The notes beneath the pieces are model-generated. The model did no database searches and was not told the origin of the DNA. It saw nothing but the letters and a program-made list of their open reading frames with translations. Below, one piece after another: positions 1 through 5,763 of a DNA stretch of 7,043 nucleotides (its first letter is position 1; every line of letters starts with the position of its first letter). Source of the DNA: an uncultured Clostridia bacterium (GTDB taxonomy: Bacteria > Bacillota > Clostridia > TANB77 > CAG-508). The DNA is taken from the NCBI GenBank assembly GCA_947627785.1, contig CANQXC010000043.1, positions 1 to 7,043 of the forward strand. Direction: 5' to 3'. A program made the translations under genes and the position numbers.

Positions 1-138
1 TTTTCTGAAAAATCTGGAACACCAAAAACATATATTCAAAGGTGGATACCAATAGTTGCAGCAGCACATTTATCAAAGGCAAGTGAAGAAGAAAGAAAGT
101 TTTTAATGAATTGGATAGATGTTGTGGATTATGTATAG
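1..138 (+). CDS. C-terminal fragment of a probable aminoglycoside/choline-kinase-like phosphotransferase
   Basis: The frame is open from the first base and ends at TAG 136-138, giving the last 45 residues of a protein whose start lies outside the window. The visible tail holds a Trp-Ile-Pro-Ile-Val-Ala-Ala-Ala segment (about residues 20-27 of the fragment). It is followed by a charged helix and ends in Trp-Ile-Asp-Val-Val-Asp-Tyr-Val. From memory, this W-(L/I)-P-(V/I)-(V/I)-A-A-A pattern near the C-terminus is typical of a Firmicutes family of APH-fold small-molecule kinases (TIGR02172-like phosphotransferases), which phosphorylate hydroxyl groups of undetermined substrates. The catalytic loop and metal-binding residues are upstream and cannot be checked. 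The next gene begins 44-53 bp downstream with no clear terminator or promoter between them, so the two may be co-transcribed. That this is a coding end is fairly sure; the family is a moderate guess. Confidence 0.5.
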   Translation, partial: FSEKSGTPKTYIQRWIPIVAAAHLSKASEEERKFLMNWIDVVDYV

Positions 139-144
139 AGTATA

Positions 145-170
145 AACCAAGGGTATAAAACCCCTTGGTT
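145..170 (+). other. Stem-loop between the phosphotransferase and DUF368 genes
   Basis: A perfect 9-bp stem, AACCAAGGG (145-153) with CCCTTGGTT (162-170), encloses an 8-nt loop. It lies 6 bp after the stop codon and 6 bp before the Shine-Dalgarno of the next gene. No T-run follows the stem (ATATAGG comes next), so it is not a classical intrinsic terminator. It could be an attenuator, a weak terminator, or an mRNA-stabilising or processing hairpin between two cistrons. Confidence 0.5.
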
Positions 171-191
171 ATATAGGAAAGGATGAAAGAT

Positions 192-1085
192 TTGAAAAAG
201 GTAAAAGAAGTAATAATAAACCTAATAAATGGCTTATGTATGGCCTTAGCAGATAGCGTACCAGGTGTATCTGGTGGGACAGTCGCATTTATACTAGGGT
301 TTTATGATAAATTTATAAGTTCGCTTGATGATTTGTTTAGAGGAAATTTTGAAACTAAGAAAAAGGCATTTATATATTTAATAAAAATTGGAATAGGTTG
401 GGTAATTGGATTTTTGCTTGCAGCAAGTATTCTATCAAGTTTATTTAATACGAAAATTTATGAAATGAGTTCAGTTTTCTTGGGCTTTATAATATTTGCA
501 ATACCATTAGTAATTAAAGAAGAAAAAGAATCTGTTAAGGGTAAATACAAAAATATAATATTTACGGTTTTAGGGATTGCTTTAGTTGTTGGAATAGCAA
601 TATTAAGCCAGAAAGCAAATTTAAATATAAATCTTCAAAATTTAAATATAGGTACAATCGCATATATTTTTGTAGTTGCAATGCTTGCTATATCAGCAAT
701 GATACTTCCAGGAATATCAGGCTCAACAATCCTTTTAATATTTGGAATTTACATACCAATAATGAATAACATAAAAGCATTCTTACATTTAGATTTTTCT
801 GTATTTCCAAGTTTATTAACATTTGGATTAGGAATTATAGTAGGAGTAGTTGTATTTGCAAGAATAGCAAGAAAATGCCTAGAAAAACATCGTTCACAAA
901 CGGTTTATACAATTCTTGGCTTAATGATAGGTTCAATATATTCAATTATGCTTGGACCAACAACTTTAGATGAACCAAAAGAAATGCTAACATTTTCAAC
1001 ATTTAGCATACTTTTCTTCATACTAGGTGGAGCAATAATTATAGGGCTAGAATTACTAAAAAAAGCATTAAATAGAAAGAATTAA
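192..1085 (+). CDS. popT: DUF368 membrane protein, PopT-class undecaprenyl-phosphate translocase
   Basis: Polytopic inner-membrane protein, 297 residues from TTG 192 or 300 from ATG 183. DUF368 proteins are known to return undecaprenyl phosphate (C55-P), the lipid carrier for peptidoglycan and other wall polymers, to the cytoplasmic face; assignment here is by family. The two internal half-repeat signatures are both present: DSVPGVSGGT near residues 21-30 and PGISGS near 173-178. Each is followed by a hydrophobic helix and a Gly-(Phe/Ile)-Tyr. About eight further hydrophobic spans can be seen, near 61-85, 92-108, 121-138, 154-172, 178-192, 206-226, 237-254 and 268-289. Length matches the family. 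The Shine-Dalgarno GAAAGGA (177-183) includes the A of ATG 183, so TTG 192, with an 8-nt gap, is the better start; clpP shows the same arrangement. No promoter is evident just upstream, but a strong terminator follows. Confidence 0.88.
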   Translation: MKKVKEVIINLINGLCMALADSVPGVSGGTVAFILGFYDKFISSLDDLFRGNFETKKKAFIYLIKIGIGWVIGFLLAASILSSLFNTKIYEMSSVFLGFIIFAIPLVIKEEKESVKGKYKNIIFTVLGIALVVGIAILSQKANLNINLQNLNIGTIAYIFVVAMLAISAMILPGISGSTILLIFGIYIPIMNNIKAFLHLDFSVFPSLLTFGLGIIVGVVVFARIARKCLEKHRSQTVYTILGLMIGSIYSIMLGPTTLDEPKEMLTFSTFSILFFILGGAIIIGLELLKKALNRKN

Positions 1086-1110
1086 TCAAAATTTTTGATA
1101 ATTAAAAAAG

Positions 1111-1143
1111 TGTGAAACAATTAAAAACGTTTCACATTTTTTT
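1111..1143 (+). terminator. Intrinsic terminator of the DUF368 gene
   Basis: An 8-bp perfect stem, TGTGAAAC (1111-1118) with GTTTCACA (1129-1136), has a 10-nt loop and is followed by seven T residues (1137-1143). The A-run before the stem can pair with the T-run. It begins 25 bp after the TAA at 1083-1085. Its right arm doubles as the -35 box of the next promoter. Confidence 0.9.
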
Positions 1144-1159
1144 ATTTAAAGCCTATAAT
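1131..1159 (+). promoter_or_regulatory. Predicted sigma-A promoter of the dipeptidase gene, overlapping the terminator
   Basis: The -35 box TTCACA (1131-1136, 5 of 6 to TTGACA) is separated by exactly 17 bp from a perfect -10 box TATAAT (1154-1159). The -35 box is the descending arm of the upstream terminator hairpin. The predicted +1 is about G1166, only about 9 nt before ATG 1175, so the mRNA would start inside the Shine-Dalgarno AGGTGA (1165-1170). The matches are read directly; promoter activity is inferred. Confidence 0.65.
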
Positions 1160-1174
1160 ACCATAGGTGATTTT

Positions 1175-2185
1175 ATGTTTGATTGCCATTACGATTTACT
1201 TACATATATTTATATGAATAGAAAGAGCATAACTGAAGTGCAAGAACATTGTACGAGAATATTTAATAATAACATTACAGGTGGTATATTTAATTTGTTT
1301 TACATGTCTGAACAAGAAATGTACGATGAACTTGGAATTGAAGCAAAAGATATTAACATAATAGAAAATTTAAAAGTTGTAAAAGATATAATAAAAAGAG
1401 AAAATTTAATTCCTAATAATATAAAATATATTTTTGGAATAGAAGGATTAGATTATTTAAAAAGAATAAGTGATATGGAGGAACTTTACAGCTTAGGAGT
1501 AAGGTCAGTAAATCCTGTGTGGAATAATAATAATAAATTTGGGACAGGAGTAAGACCAATAAAAATAATAAATAAGCAAAAAGGGTTAACTAAATTAGGC
1601 AAAAAACTAATTAAAAAGTTAATAAAATTAGGTATAGCAATAGATGTATCACATGCAGATGAGGAAACATTTTGGGATATAATAGAAGAATGTGAAAAAT
1701 TTACAAAAGAGCATAATAACTCATTATATACGAATAATCAAGAGAATAGTTATTTACAAAATAAAAGATTAAGACCTAAAGTTTTTGCTTCACATTCAAA
1801 TTGTAAAGCAATTTGTAATGTGCCAAGAAACTTAACGGATAAGCAAATAAGAGCAATTGCAAATCTTGGAGGAATAATAGGAATTGTATCAGTAAAAAAT
1901 TTCTGTTCAAAAGATAGTAATGCAAACTTTGAAAAAGAATATATAAAGCACATATTACATATTAAAGAAATATTAAAAAATGTAGATAACATTGCTCTAG
2001 CAACGGATGATATGACATATTACAAAATAGAACCAGATTATTATCAAAATATGAATATATTTAATCAAGCAAGCATAAGCGAGTATATTACGAAACTTTT
2101 ACAAGAGAATGATTTTTCTGAAAAAGAGATAAAACAAATAAAGTATGAGAATTATAATAGATTCTTGTGTGTCAGTGGGGACTAA
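1175..2185 (+). CDS. Membrane-dipeptidase-family (M19) metallopeptidase, cytoplasmic
   Basis: 336-residue protein of peptidase family M19, amidohydrolase-fold enzymes that split dipeptides with a two-metal centre. Expected metal-ligand motifs appear in order: His5-x-Asp7 in DCHYDLL, Glu90 in GIEGL, His160 in IDVSH and His207 in ASHS. These are followed by Arg218 in RNLTDKQIRAIANLGG, and Asp278/279 stand where the family has its conserved Gly-x-Asp-Phe-Asp-Gly. The LGV..VNPVWNNNNKF and GLT..G segments are also typical. There is no signal peptide or lipobox, so it should be cytosolic. Two oddities: about 28 extra residues (roughly 172-200) between the third and fourth ligand motifs, and Ala-Thr-Asp-Asp-Met in place of GxDFDG. 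The start is ATG 1175 with AGGTGA 4 nt upstream; the longer in-frame GTG at 1112 lies inside the terminator and adds non-family residues. Substrate unknown; dipeptides from wall or peptide turnover are possible. Confidence 0.85.
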   Translation: MFDCHYDLLTYIYMNRKSITEVQEHCTRIFNNNITGGIFNLFYMSEQEMYDELGIEAKDINIIENLKVVKDIIKRENLIPNNIKYIFGIEGLDYLKRISDMEELYSLGVRSVNPVWNNNNKFGTGVRPIKIINKQKGLTKLGKKLIKKLIKLGIAIDVSHADEETFWDIIEECEKFTKEHNNSLYTNNQENSYLQNKRLRPKVFASHSNCKAICNVPRNLTDKQIRAIANLGGIIGIVSVKNFCSKDSNANFEKEYIKHILHIKEILKNVDNIALATDDMTYYKIEPDYYQNMNIFNQASISEYITKLLQENDFSEKEIKQIKYENYNRFLCVSGD

Positions 2186-2224
2186 AGATTATTCCTACAT
2201 TTTGGAAAATAATTACATAAAGTA

Positions 2225-2252
2225 TTGCAAAAATAATTTTTTATGATATAAT
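2225..2252 (+). promoter_or_regulatory. Predicted sigma-A promoter with extended -10, upstream of tig
   Basis: The -35 box TTGCAA (2225-2230) lies 16 bp before a perfect TATAAT (2247-2252). That box is preceded by the extended -10 dinucleotide TG (2244-2245), giving TGATATAAT. The predicted start near 2258-2259 leaves a leader of about 37 nt. The box pattern is strong for this AT-rich background. No terminator separates this promoter from the dipeptidase gene, so read-through into tig is possible too. Confidence 0.75.
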
Positions 2253-2295
2253 AATGTAGTTAATTTTAGCAAATGGAAAGGATTGAATTTTAATA

Positions 2296-3582
2296 ATGAA
2301 AGTAAAAGTAGAAAACGTTGAAAATAAAGCAAATGAGGTTAAACTAGAAATTACAGTTGAAGCAGAAAAATTTGATGAAGCAATACAAACTGTATATAAG
2401 AAAAATGCAAAGTATTTTAATATACCAGGATTTAGAAAAGGAAAAGCTCCTTTTAAAATGGTAGAAAAAGCTTACGGAATTCAAATATTCTATGAAGATG
2501 CTTTTAATGAAGTAGCAGGCGAGGTTTATGGAAAAGCTTTAGAAGATAATAAAATAGAAGCAGTTAGCAAGCCTGAAATTGATATAGTTCAAATAGAAAG
2601 TGGAAAAGATTTAATATTTACAGCAGTTGTTCAGACAAAACCAGAGGTAAATTTAGGAAAATATAAAGGTATAGAAATTAAAAAAGTAGAGTATAATGTA
2701 TCTGATGAAGATATTAATCATGAATTATCACACATTGCTGAACATAATGCAAGATTAATAACAGTTGAAGATAGACCTGTTGAAAAAGGTGATACAACAA
2801 TAATTGATTTTGAAGGTTTTGTTGATGGTGTCGCATTTGAAGGTGGAAAAGCAGAAAATTATGAATTAGAAATTGGTAGTGGTAGATTTATTCCAGGATT
2901 TGAAGATCAAATAATTGGAATGAAGATTGATGAAGAAAAAGATATAAAAGTTACTTTCCCAGAAGATTATCCATCAAAAAATTTAGCAGGAAAAGAAGCA
3001 ACATTTAAAATTAAATTACATGAAATAAAGAAAAAAGAATTACCAGAAATTAATGATGAATTTGCAAAAGATGCAAGTGAATTTGATACATTAGAAGATT
3101 GGAAGAAATCTATAAAAGAAAAACTAGAAAAAGATAATATTTCAAAAGCAAAATTTGAAATGGAAGATGCAGCAATTGAAGAGGTTTGCAAGAATACAAA
3201 AATAGATATTCCAAGTGGCATGATAGAAACAGCACTTGATAATATAGAACAAGATATGGAAAGTCGTATGCAATATCAAGGAATGAACTTAGAACAATAC
3301 TTAAAAATTATTGGCAAAACAAGACAAGAATTTAGAGACGATTATAAAGAACAAGCTGAAAAACAAGTAAAAACAAATTTAGTATTAGAAGCTATAATGA
3401 AGGATGCAAAAATAGAAGTTACAGAAGAAGAAATTGGAGCAAAGATTAAAGAAATGGCAGAAATGTATGGACAAAATGAAGAAACTGTAAAAGAAAATGC
3501 CCAATTAAGAAATTATGTAGAATCAAATTTAAAAACAGAAAAAACAATTCATTATATTGTAGATAATGCTAAAATAAAATAG
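2296..3582 (+). CDS. tig: Trigger factor, ribosome-associated chaperone and peptidyl-prolyl isomerase
   Basis: 428 residues, the usual trigger factor length. It binds at the ribosomal exit tunnel, shields nascent chains and catalyses prolyl isomerisation; cytosolic. The N-terminal ribosome-binding domain (about 1-115) carries the ribosome-docking signature GFRKGKAP at 45-52. A central FKBP-type PPIase domain follows at about 158-245, with IIDFEGFVDG and the GSGRFIPGFEDQIIGM core, ending in the ATFKIKLHEIK strand. The highly charged helical C-terminal part (about 250-428) forms the chaperone arms. The start is fixed by homology (MKVKVENVENKANEVKLEI). The Shine-Dalgarno GGAAAGGA (2276-2282) sits 13 nt away, longer than usual, and no other in-frame start lies between. 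It has its own promoter and is followed by a terminator, so it is probably transcribed separately from clpP although adjacent. The tig-clpP-clpX order is conserved in Firmicutes. Confidence 0.97.
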   Translation: MKVKVENVENKANEVKLEITVEAEKFDEAIQTVYKKNAKYFNIPGFRKGKAPFKMVEKAYGIQIFYEDAFNEVAGEVYGKALEDNKIEAVSKPEIDIVQIESGKDLIFTAVVQTKPEVNLGKYKGIEIKKVEYNVSDEDINHELSHIAEHNARLITVEDRPVEKGDTTIIDFEGFVDGVAFEGGKAENYELEIGSGRFIPGFEDQIIGMKIDEEKDIKVTFPEDYPSKNLAGKEATFKIKLHEIKKKELPEINDEFAKDASEFDTLEDWKKSIKEKLEKDNISKAKFEMEDAAIEEVCKNTKIDIPSGMIETALDNIEQDMESRMQYQGMNLEQYLKIIGKTRQEFRDDYKEQAEKQVKTNLVLEAIMKDAKIEVTEEEIGAKIKEMAEMYGQNEETVKENAQLRNYVESNLKTEKTIHYIVDNAKIK

Positions 3583-3596
3583 GCATAATTTACAAG

Positions 3597-3629
3597 GGGC
3601 TAGCACCTTTGTGTTAGCCCAATATTTTT
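3597..3629 (+). terminator. Intrinsic terminator of tig
   Basis: A 9-bp stem with one G-T pair, GGGCTAGCA (3597-3605) with TGTTAGCCC (3612-3620), has a 6-nt loop. It is followed by AATATTTTT with five consecutive T. It starts 14 bp after the tig stop codon and separates tig from clpP. Confidence 0.85.
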
Positions 3630-3645
3630 AATATAAACATACATA

Positions 3646-3651
3646 TATAAT
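3646..3651 (+). promoter_or_regulatory. Candidate -10 box for the clpP-clpX transcript
   Basis: A perfect TATAAT stands 43 bp before the clpP start. No convincing -35 box is found 16-18 bp upstream (the sequence there is the terminator T-run) and there is no extended TG, so the call is weak. TATA-like strings are common in this DNA. A promoter is expected here because the tig terminator lies upstream. No tandem CtsR heptads (GGTCAAA type) are visible between 3583 and 3693, so CtsR heat-shock control of the usual Firmicutes kind is not evident. Confidence 0.35.
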
Positions 3652-3693
3652 TTTTAGGTAAAATATTTACTTATAAAAGAAAGGATGATAATT

Positions 3694-4293
3694 ATGGAAC
3701 AAAATAGTTTAGTACCTTATGTAATTGAACAAACAAGTAGAGGAGAAAGATCATATGATATATTTTCAAGACTTTTAAAGGATAGAATAATATTCTTAAG
3801 CGAAGATGTAAACCATGTAACAGCGAGTTTAGTAGTTGCACAGATGTTATTTTTAGAGTCAGAAGATCCTGATAAAGAAATATCATTTTATATAAACAGT
3901 CCAGGAGGATCTATAACAGATGGAATGGCTATAGTAGATACAATGAATTATATAAAATGCCCTGTTTCAACAATATGTGTAGGATTAGCAGCAAGTATGG
4001 GTTCCGTATTATTAGCTTGTGGTGCAAAAGGAAAAAGATTTGCAACACCTAATGCAGAGGTATTAATTCATCAACCATTAATTTCAGGAGGATTAGCAGG
4101 TCAAACAACTGAAATAAAAATACATGCAGACCATATGGTAAAAACAAGAGAAAAATTAAATAAATTATTAAGTGAAAAAACTGGTCAAACTTTAGAACAA
4201 ATAGAAAAAGATACAGAAAGAGACCATTATATGACAGCTGAGGAGGCTCTAAATTATGGATTAATAGATGGTATATTAGATTATAGAAAATAA
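3694..4293 (+). CDS. clpP: ATP-dependent Clp protease proteolytic subunit ClpP
   Basis: 199-residue serine protease that forms a double seven-subunit barrel and degrades proteins fed in by ClpX or other Clp ATPases. The catalytic triad is complete: Ser101 in GLAASMGS, His126 in LIHQPL and Asp177 in TERDHYM. The N-terminal MEQNSLVPYVIEQTSRGERS and INSPGGS segments are standard. Compared with E. coli there is a two-residue insertion just after His126 (HQPLISGGLAGQ), a form I recall from other Clostridia. The start is ATG 3694. The in-frame ATG 3685 overlaps the Shine-Dalgarno GAAAGGA (3679-3685) and would add only Met-Ile-Ile, whereas ATG 3694 has the right 8-nt spacing. clpX follows after 32 bp with no terminator, so the two form an operon. 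Confidence 0.97.
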   Translation: MEQNSLVPYVIEQTSRGERSYDIFSRLLKDRIIFLSEDVNHVTASLVVAQMLFLESEDPDKEISFYINSPGGSITDGMAIVDTMNYIKCPVSTICVGLAASMGSVLLACGAKGKRFATPNAEVLIHQPLISGGLAGQTTEIKIHADHMVKTREKLNKLLSEKTGQTLEQIEKDTERDHYMTAEEALNYGLIDGILDYRK

Positions 4294-4325
4294 GAAAATA
4301 TATTATAAAGGAGAATGAATAATAT

Positions 4326-5648
4326 ATGGCAAATAAAAAAGATTCAAGTGAAATAAGATGTTCTTTTTGTGGTAAAGCACAGGAGATGGTAAAAAAACTA
4401 ATTGCTGGACCAAAATCAGTTTATATTTGTGATGAATGTATTAATGTATGTAACAATATTATAGAAAGCGAAGCCTATGATGAAGAATTAGAATATGAAG
4501 ATGTAAAAACAGAAGAGATACCAACACCACAAGAGATAAAGAACATTTTAGATGAATATGTAATAGGTCAAGACGAAGCAAAAAAGACATTAGCAGTAGC
4601 AGTATATAATCATTATAAAAGAATAAACTGTAAAGAGATTATAGATGATGTTGAAATTCAAAAAAGTAATATATTACTACTAGGACCAACAGGATGTGGA
4701 AAGACTTTACTTGCACAAACACTTGCTAGAATATTAAATGTGCCATTTGCAATAGCAGATGCTACAACACTTACAGAGGCAGGATATGTTGGAGAAGATG
4801 TAGAAAATATTCTTTTAAAACTTATTCAAGCAGCAGAATTTAATGTAGAAAAGGCACAAAAAGGGATTATATATATAGATGAAATAGATAAAATAACAAG
4901 AAAATCTGAAAATCCATCAATAACAAGAGATGTTAGTGGAGAAGGTGTTCAACAAGCTTTACTAAAAATAGTTGAAGGAACAATTGCATCAGTTCCACCA
5001 CAAGGAGGAAGAAAGCATCCACATCAAGAATTTATACAAATAGATACATCAAATATATTATTCATCTGTGGAGGAGCATTTGAGGGATTAGAGAAAATTA
5101 TAAAAGAAAGAACAAATCAAAAATCATTAGGATTTGGAGCTCACATAGAAAGTAAAAAGGATTTACAAGATAAATATAAGATTTTTGAGCAGTTATTACC
5201 ACAAGATTTATTGAAATTTGGATTGATTCCAGAATTTGTAGGAAGATTACCAATAATTGCTACATTGCAAGAATTAAATAGAGAAGCTTTAATAAAAATA
5301 GTAACAGAACCAAAGAATGCATTAGTAAAACAATATAAAAAATTATTAGAATTAGATGGAGTAGAACTTGAATTTGAACAAGAGGCATTAAATTCTATAG
5401 TAGATAAAGCAATTGAAAGAAATACTGGAGCTAGGGGTTTACGTTCAATAATAGAGGATATTATGAGAGATATAATGTTTGATATTCCAAGTAATATGAG
5501 AATTGAAAAATGTGTAATAACAAAAGATACAGTAATAAATAAAGCGCCACCAATATTAGAGTTGTGCAAGGAAAGTGAAATAGATCCAAAACGTGGAATT
5601 ATAAAAAAGAGAAAAACACAATTATCAAATAACATTGAAACTGCATAA
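4326..5648 (+). CDS. clpX: ATP-dependent Clp protease ATP-binding subunit ClpX
   Basis: 440-residue AAA+ unfoldase; a hexamer that recognises tagged substrates, unfolds them and threads them into ClpP. The N-terminal C4 zinc-binding domain has Cys12-x2-Cys15 and Cys35-x2-Cys38. The AAA+ module has Walker A GPTGCGKT (120-127), the pore-1 loop GYVG (153-156), Walker B IIYIDE (181-186), the RKH pore loop (229-231), a conserved arginine in IPEFVGR (307) and sensor 2 GARGLRS (368-374). The ClpP-docking tripeptide is Leu-Gly-Phe (268-270), within the allowed [LIV]-G-[FL] pattern. All key residues are intact and the length is normal. ATG 4326 is the first possible start, because an in-frame TAA (4320-4322) lies just before it. 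Its Shine-Dalgarno AAAGGAG (4307-4313) is 12 nt away. Second gene of the clpP-clpX unit; a terminator follows. The lonB/lonA genes often found next in Clostridia are absent. Confidence 0.98.
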   Translation: MANKKDSSEIRCSFCGKAQEMVKKLIAGPKSVYICDECINVCNNIIESEAYDEELEYEDVKTEEIPTPQEIKNILDEYVIGQDEAKKTLAVAVYNHYKRINCKEIIDDVEIQKSNILLLGPTGCGKTLLAQTLARILNVPFAIADATTLTEAGYVGEDVENILLKLIQAAEFNVEKAQKGIIYIDEIDKITRKSENPSITRDVSGEGVQQALLKIVEGTIASVPPQGGRKHPHQEFIQIDTSNILFICGGAFEGLEKIIKERTNQKSLGFGAHIESKKDLQDKYKIFEQLLPQDLLKFGLIPEFVGRLPIIATLQELNREALIKIVTEPKNALVKQYKKLLELDGVELEFEQEALNSIVDKAIERNTGARGLRSIIEDIMRDIMFDIPSNMRIEKCVITKDTVINKAPPILELCKESEIDPKRGIIKKRKTQLSNNIETA

Positions 5649-5652
5649 TGAA

Positions 5653-5680
5653 AGAGCCCCTTTAAATGGGGCTTTATTAT
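5653..5680 (+). terminator. Intrinsic terminator of clpP-clpX
   Basis: A GC-rich stem, AGAGCCCC (5653-5660) with GGGGCTTT (5668-5675, one G-T pair), has a 7-nt loop and begins a few bases after the clpX stop. The T-run is short and interrupted (TTTATTAT), so termination may be incomplete. Read-through could supply the HD gene, which has no clear promoter of its own. Confidence 0.7.
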
Positions 5681-5763
5681 GAAACAACAAAGATTTCCAA
5701 GGATATACACAAACAACCTTGATATTTCAAAGATTTTTGAGCAAATTGAGAAAGGAATAAAAA

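Noticed and set aside
1085..1099. Palindrome ATCAAAA-T-TTTTGAT just after the DUF368 stop
   Set aside because: It is an almost pure A/T symmetry next to a terminator; expected by chance in such DNA, with no second copy seen.
1112..1174. Longer dipeptidase start at GTG 1112
   Set aside because: The 21 extra codons translate the terminator hairpin and its T-run, have no Shine-Dalgarno, and do not resemble the family N-terminus. ATG 1175 has a good SD and begins just before the HxD motif.
2190..2215. Possible terminator after the dipeptidase gene
   Set aside because: The only hairpin (ATTATTCC with GGAAAATAAT) needs a 2-nt bulge, is nearly all A-T and has no T-run.
1750..3221. Minus-strand open frames at 1750-1992 and 2967-3221
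   Set aside because: Both lie wholly inside the dipeptidase and tig genes in antisense and show no protein family features.
3658..3670. GTAAA-ATA-TTTAC inverted repeat in the clpP leader as a possible operator
   Set aside because: It has only 5-bp arms of A/T-rich sequence and no match to CtsR or another known site that I can name.
3685..3693. clpP start at ATG 3685
   Set aside because: The ATG overlaps the Shine-Dalgarno itself; ATG 3694 has correct spacing and the conserved ClpP N-terminus.
3692..3886. Minus-strand open frame opposite the clpP start
   Set aside because: It is antisense to the conserved N-terminus of ClpP; its composition is typical of a shadow frame.
5127..5135. Leu-Gly-Phe instead of Ile-Gly-Phe in the ClpX docking loop
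   Set aside because: The accepted tripeptide is [LIV]-G-[FL], so this is normal variation and not evidence of loss of ClpP binding.
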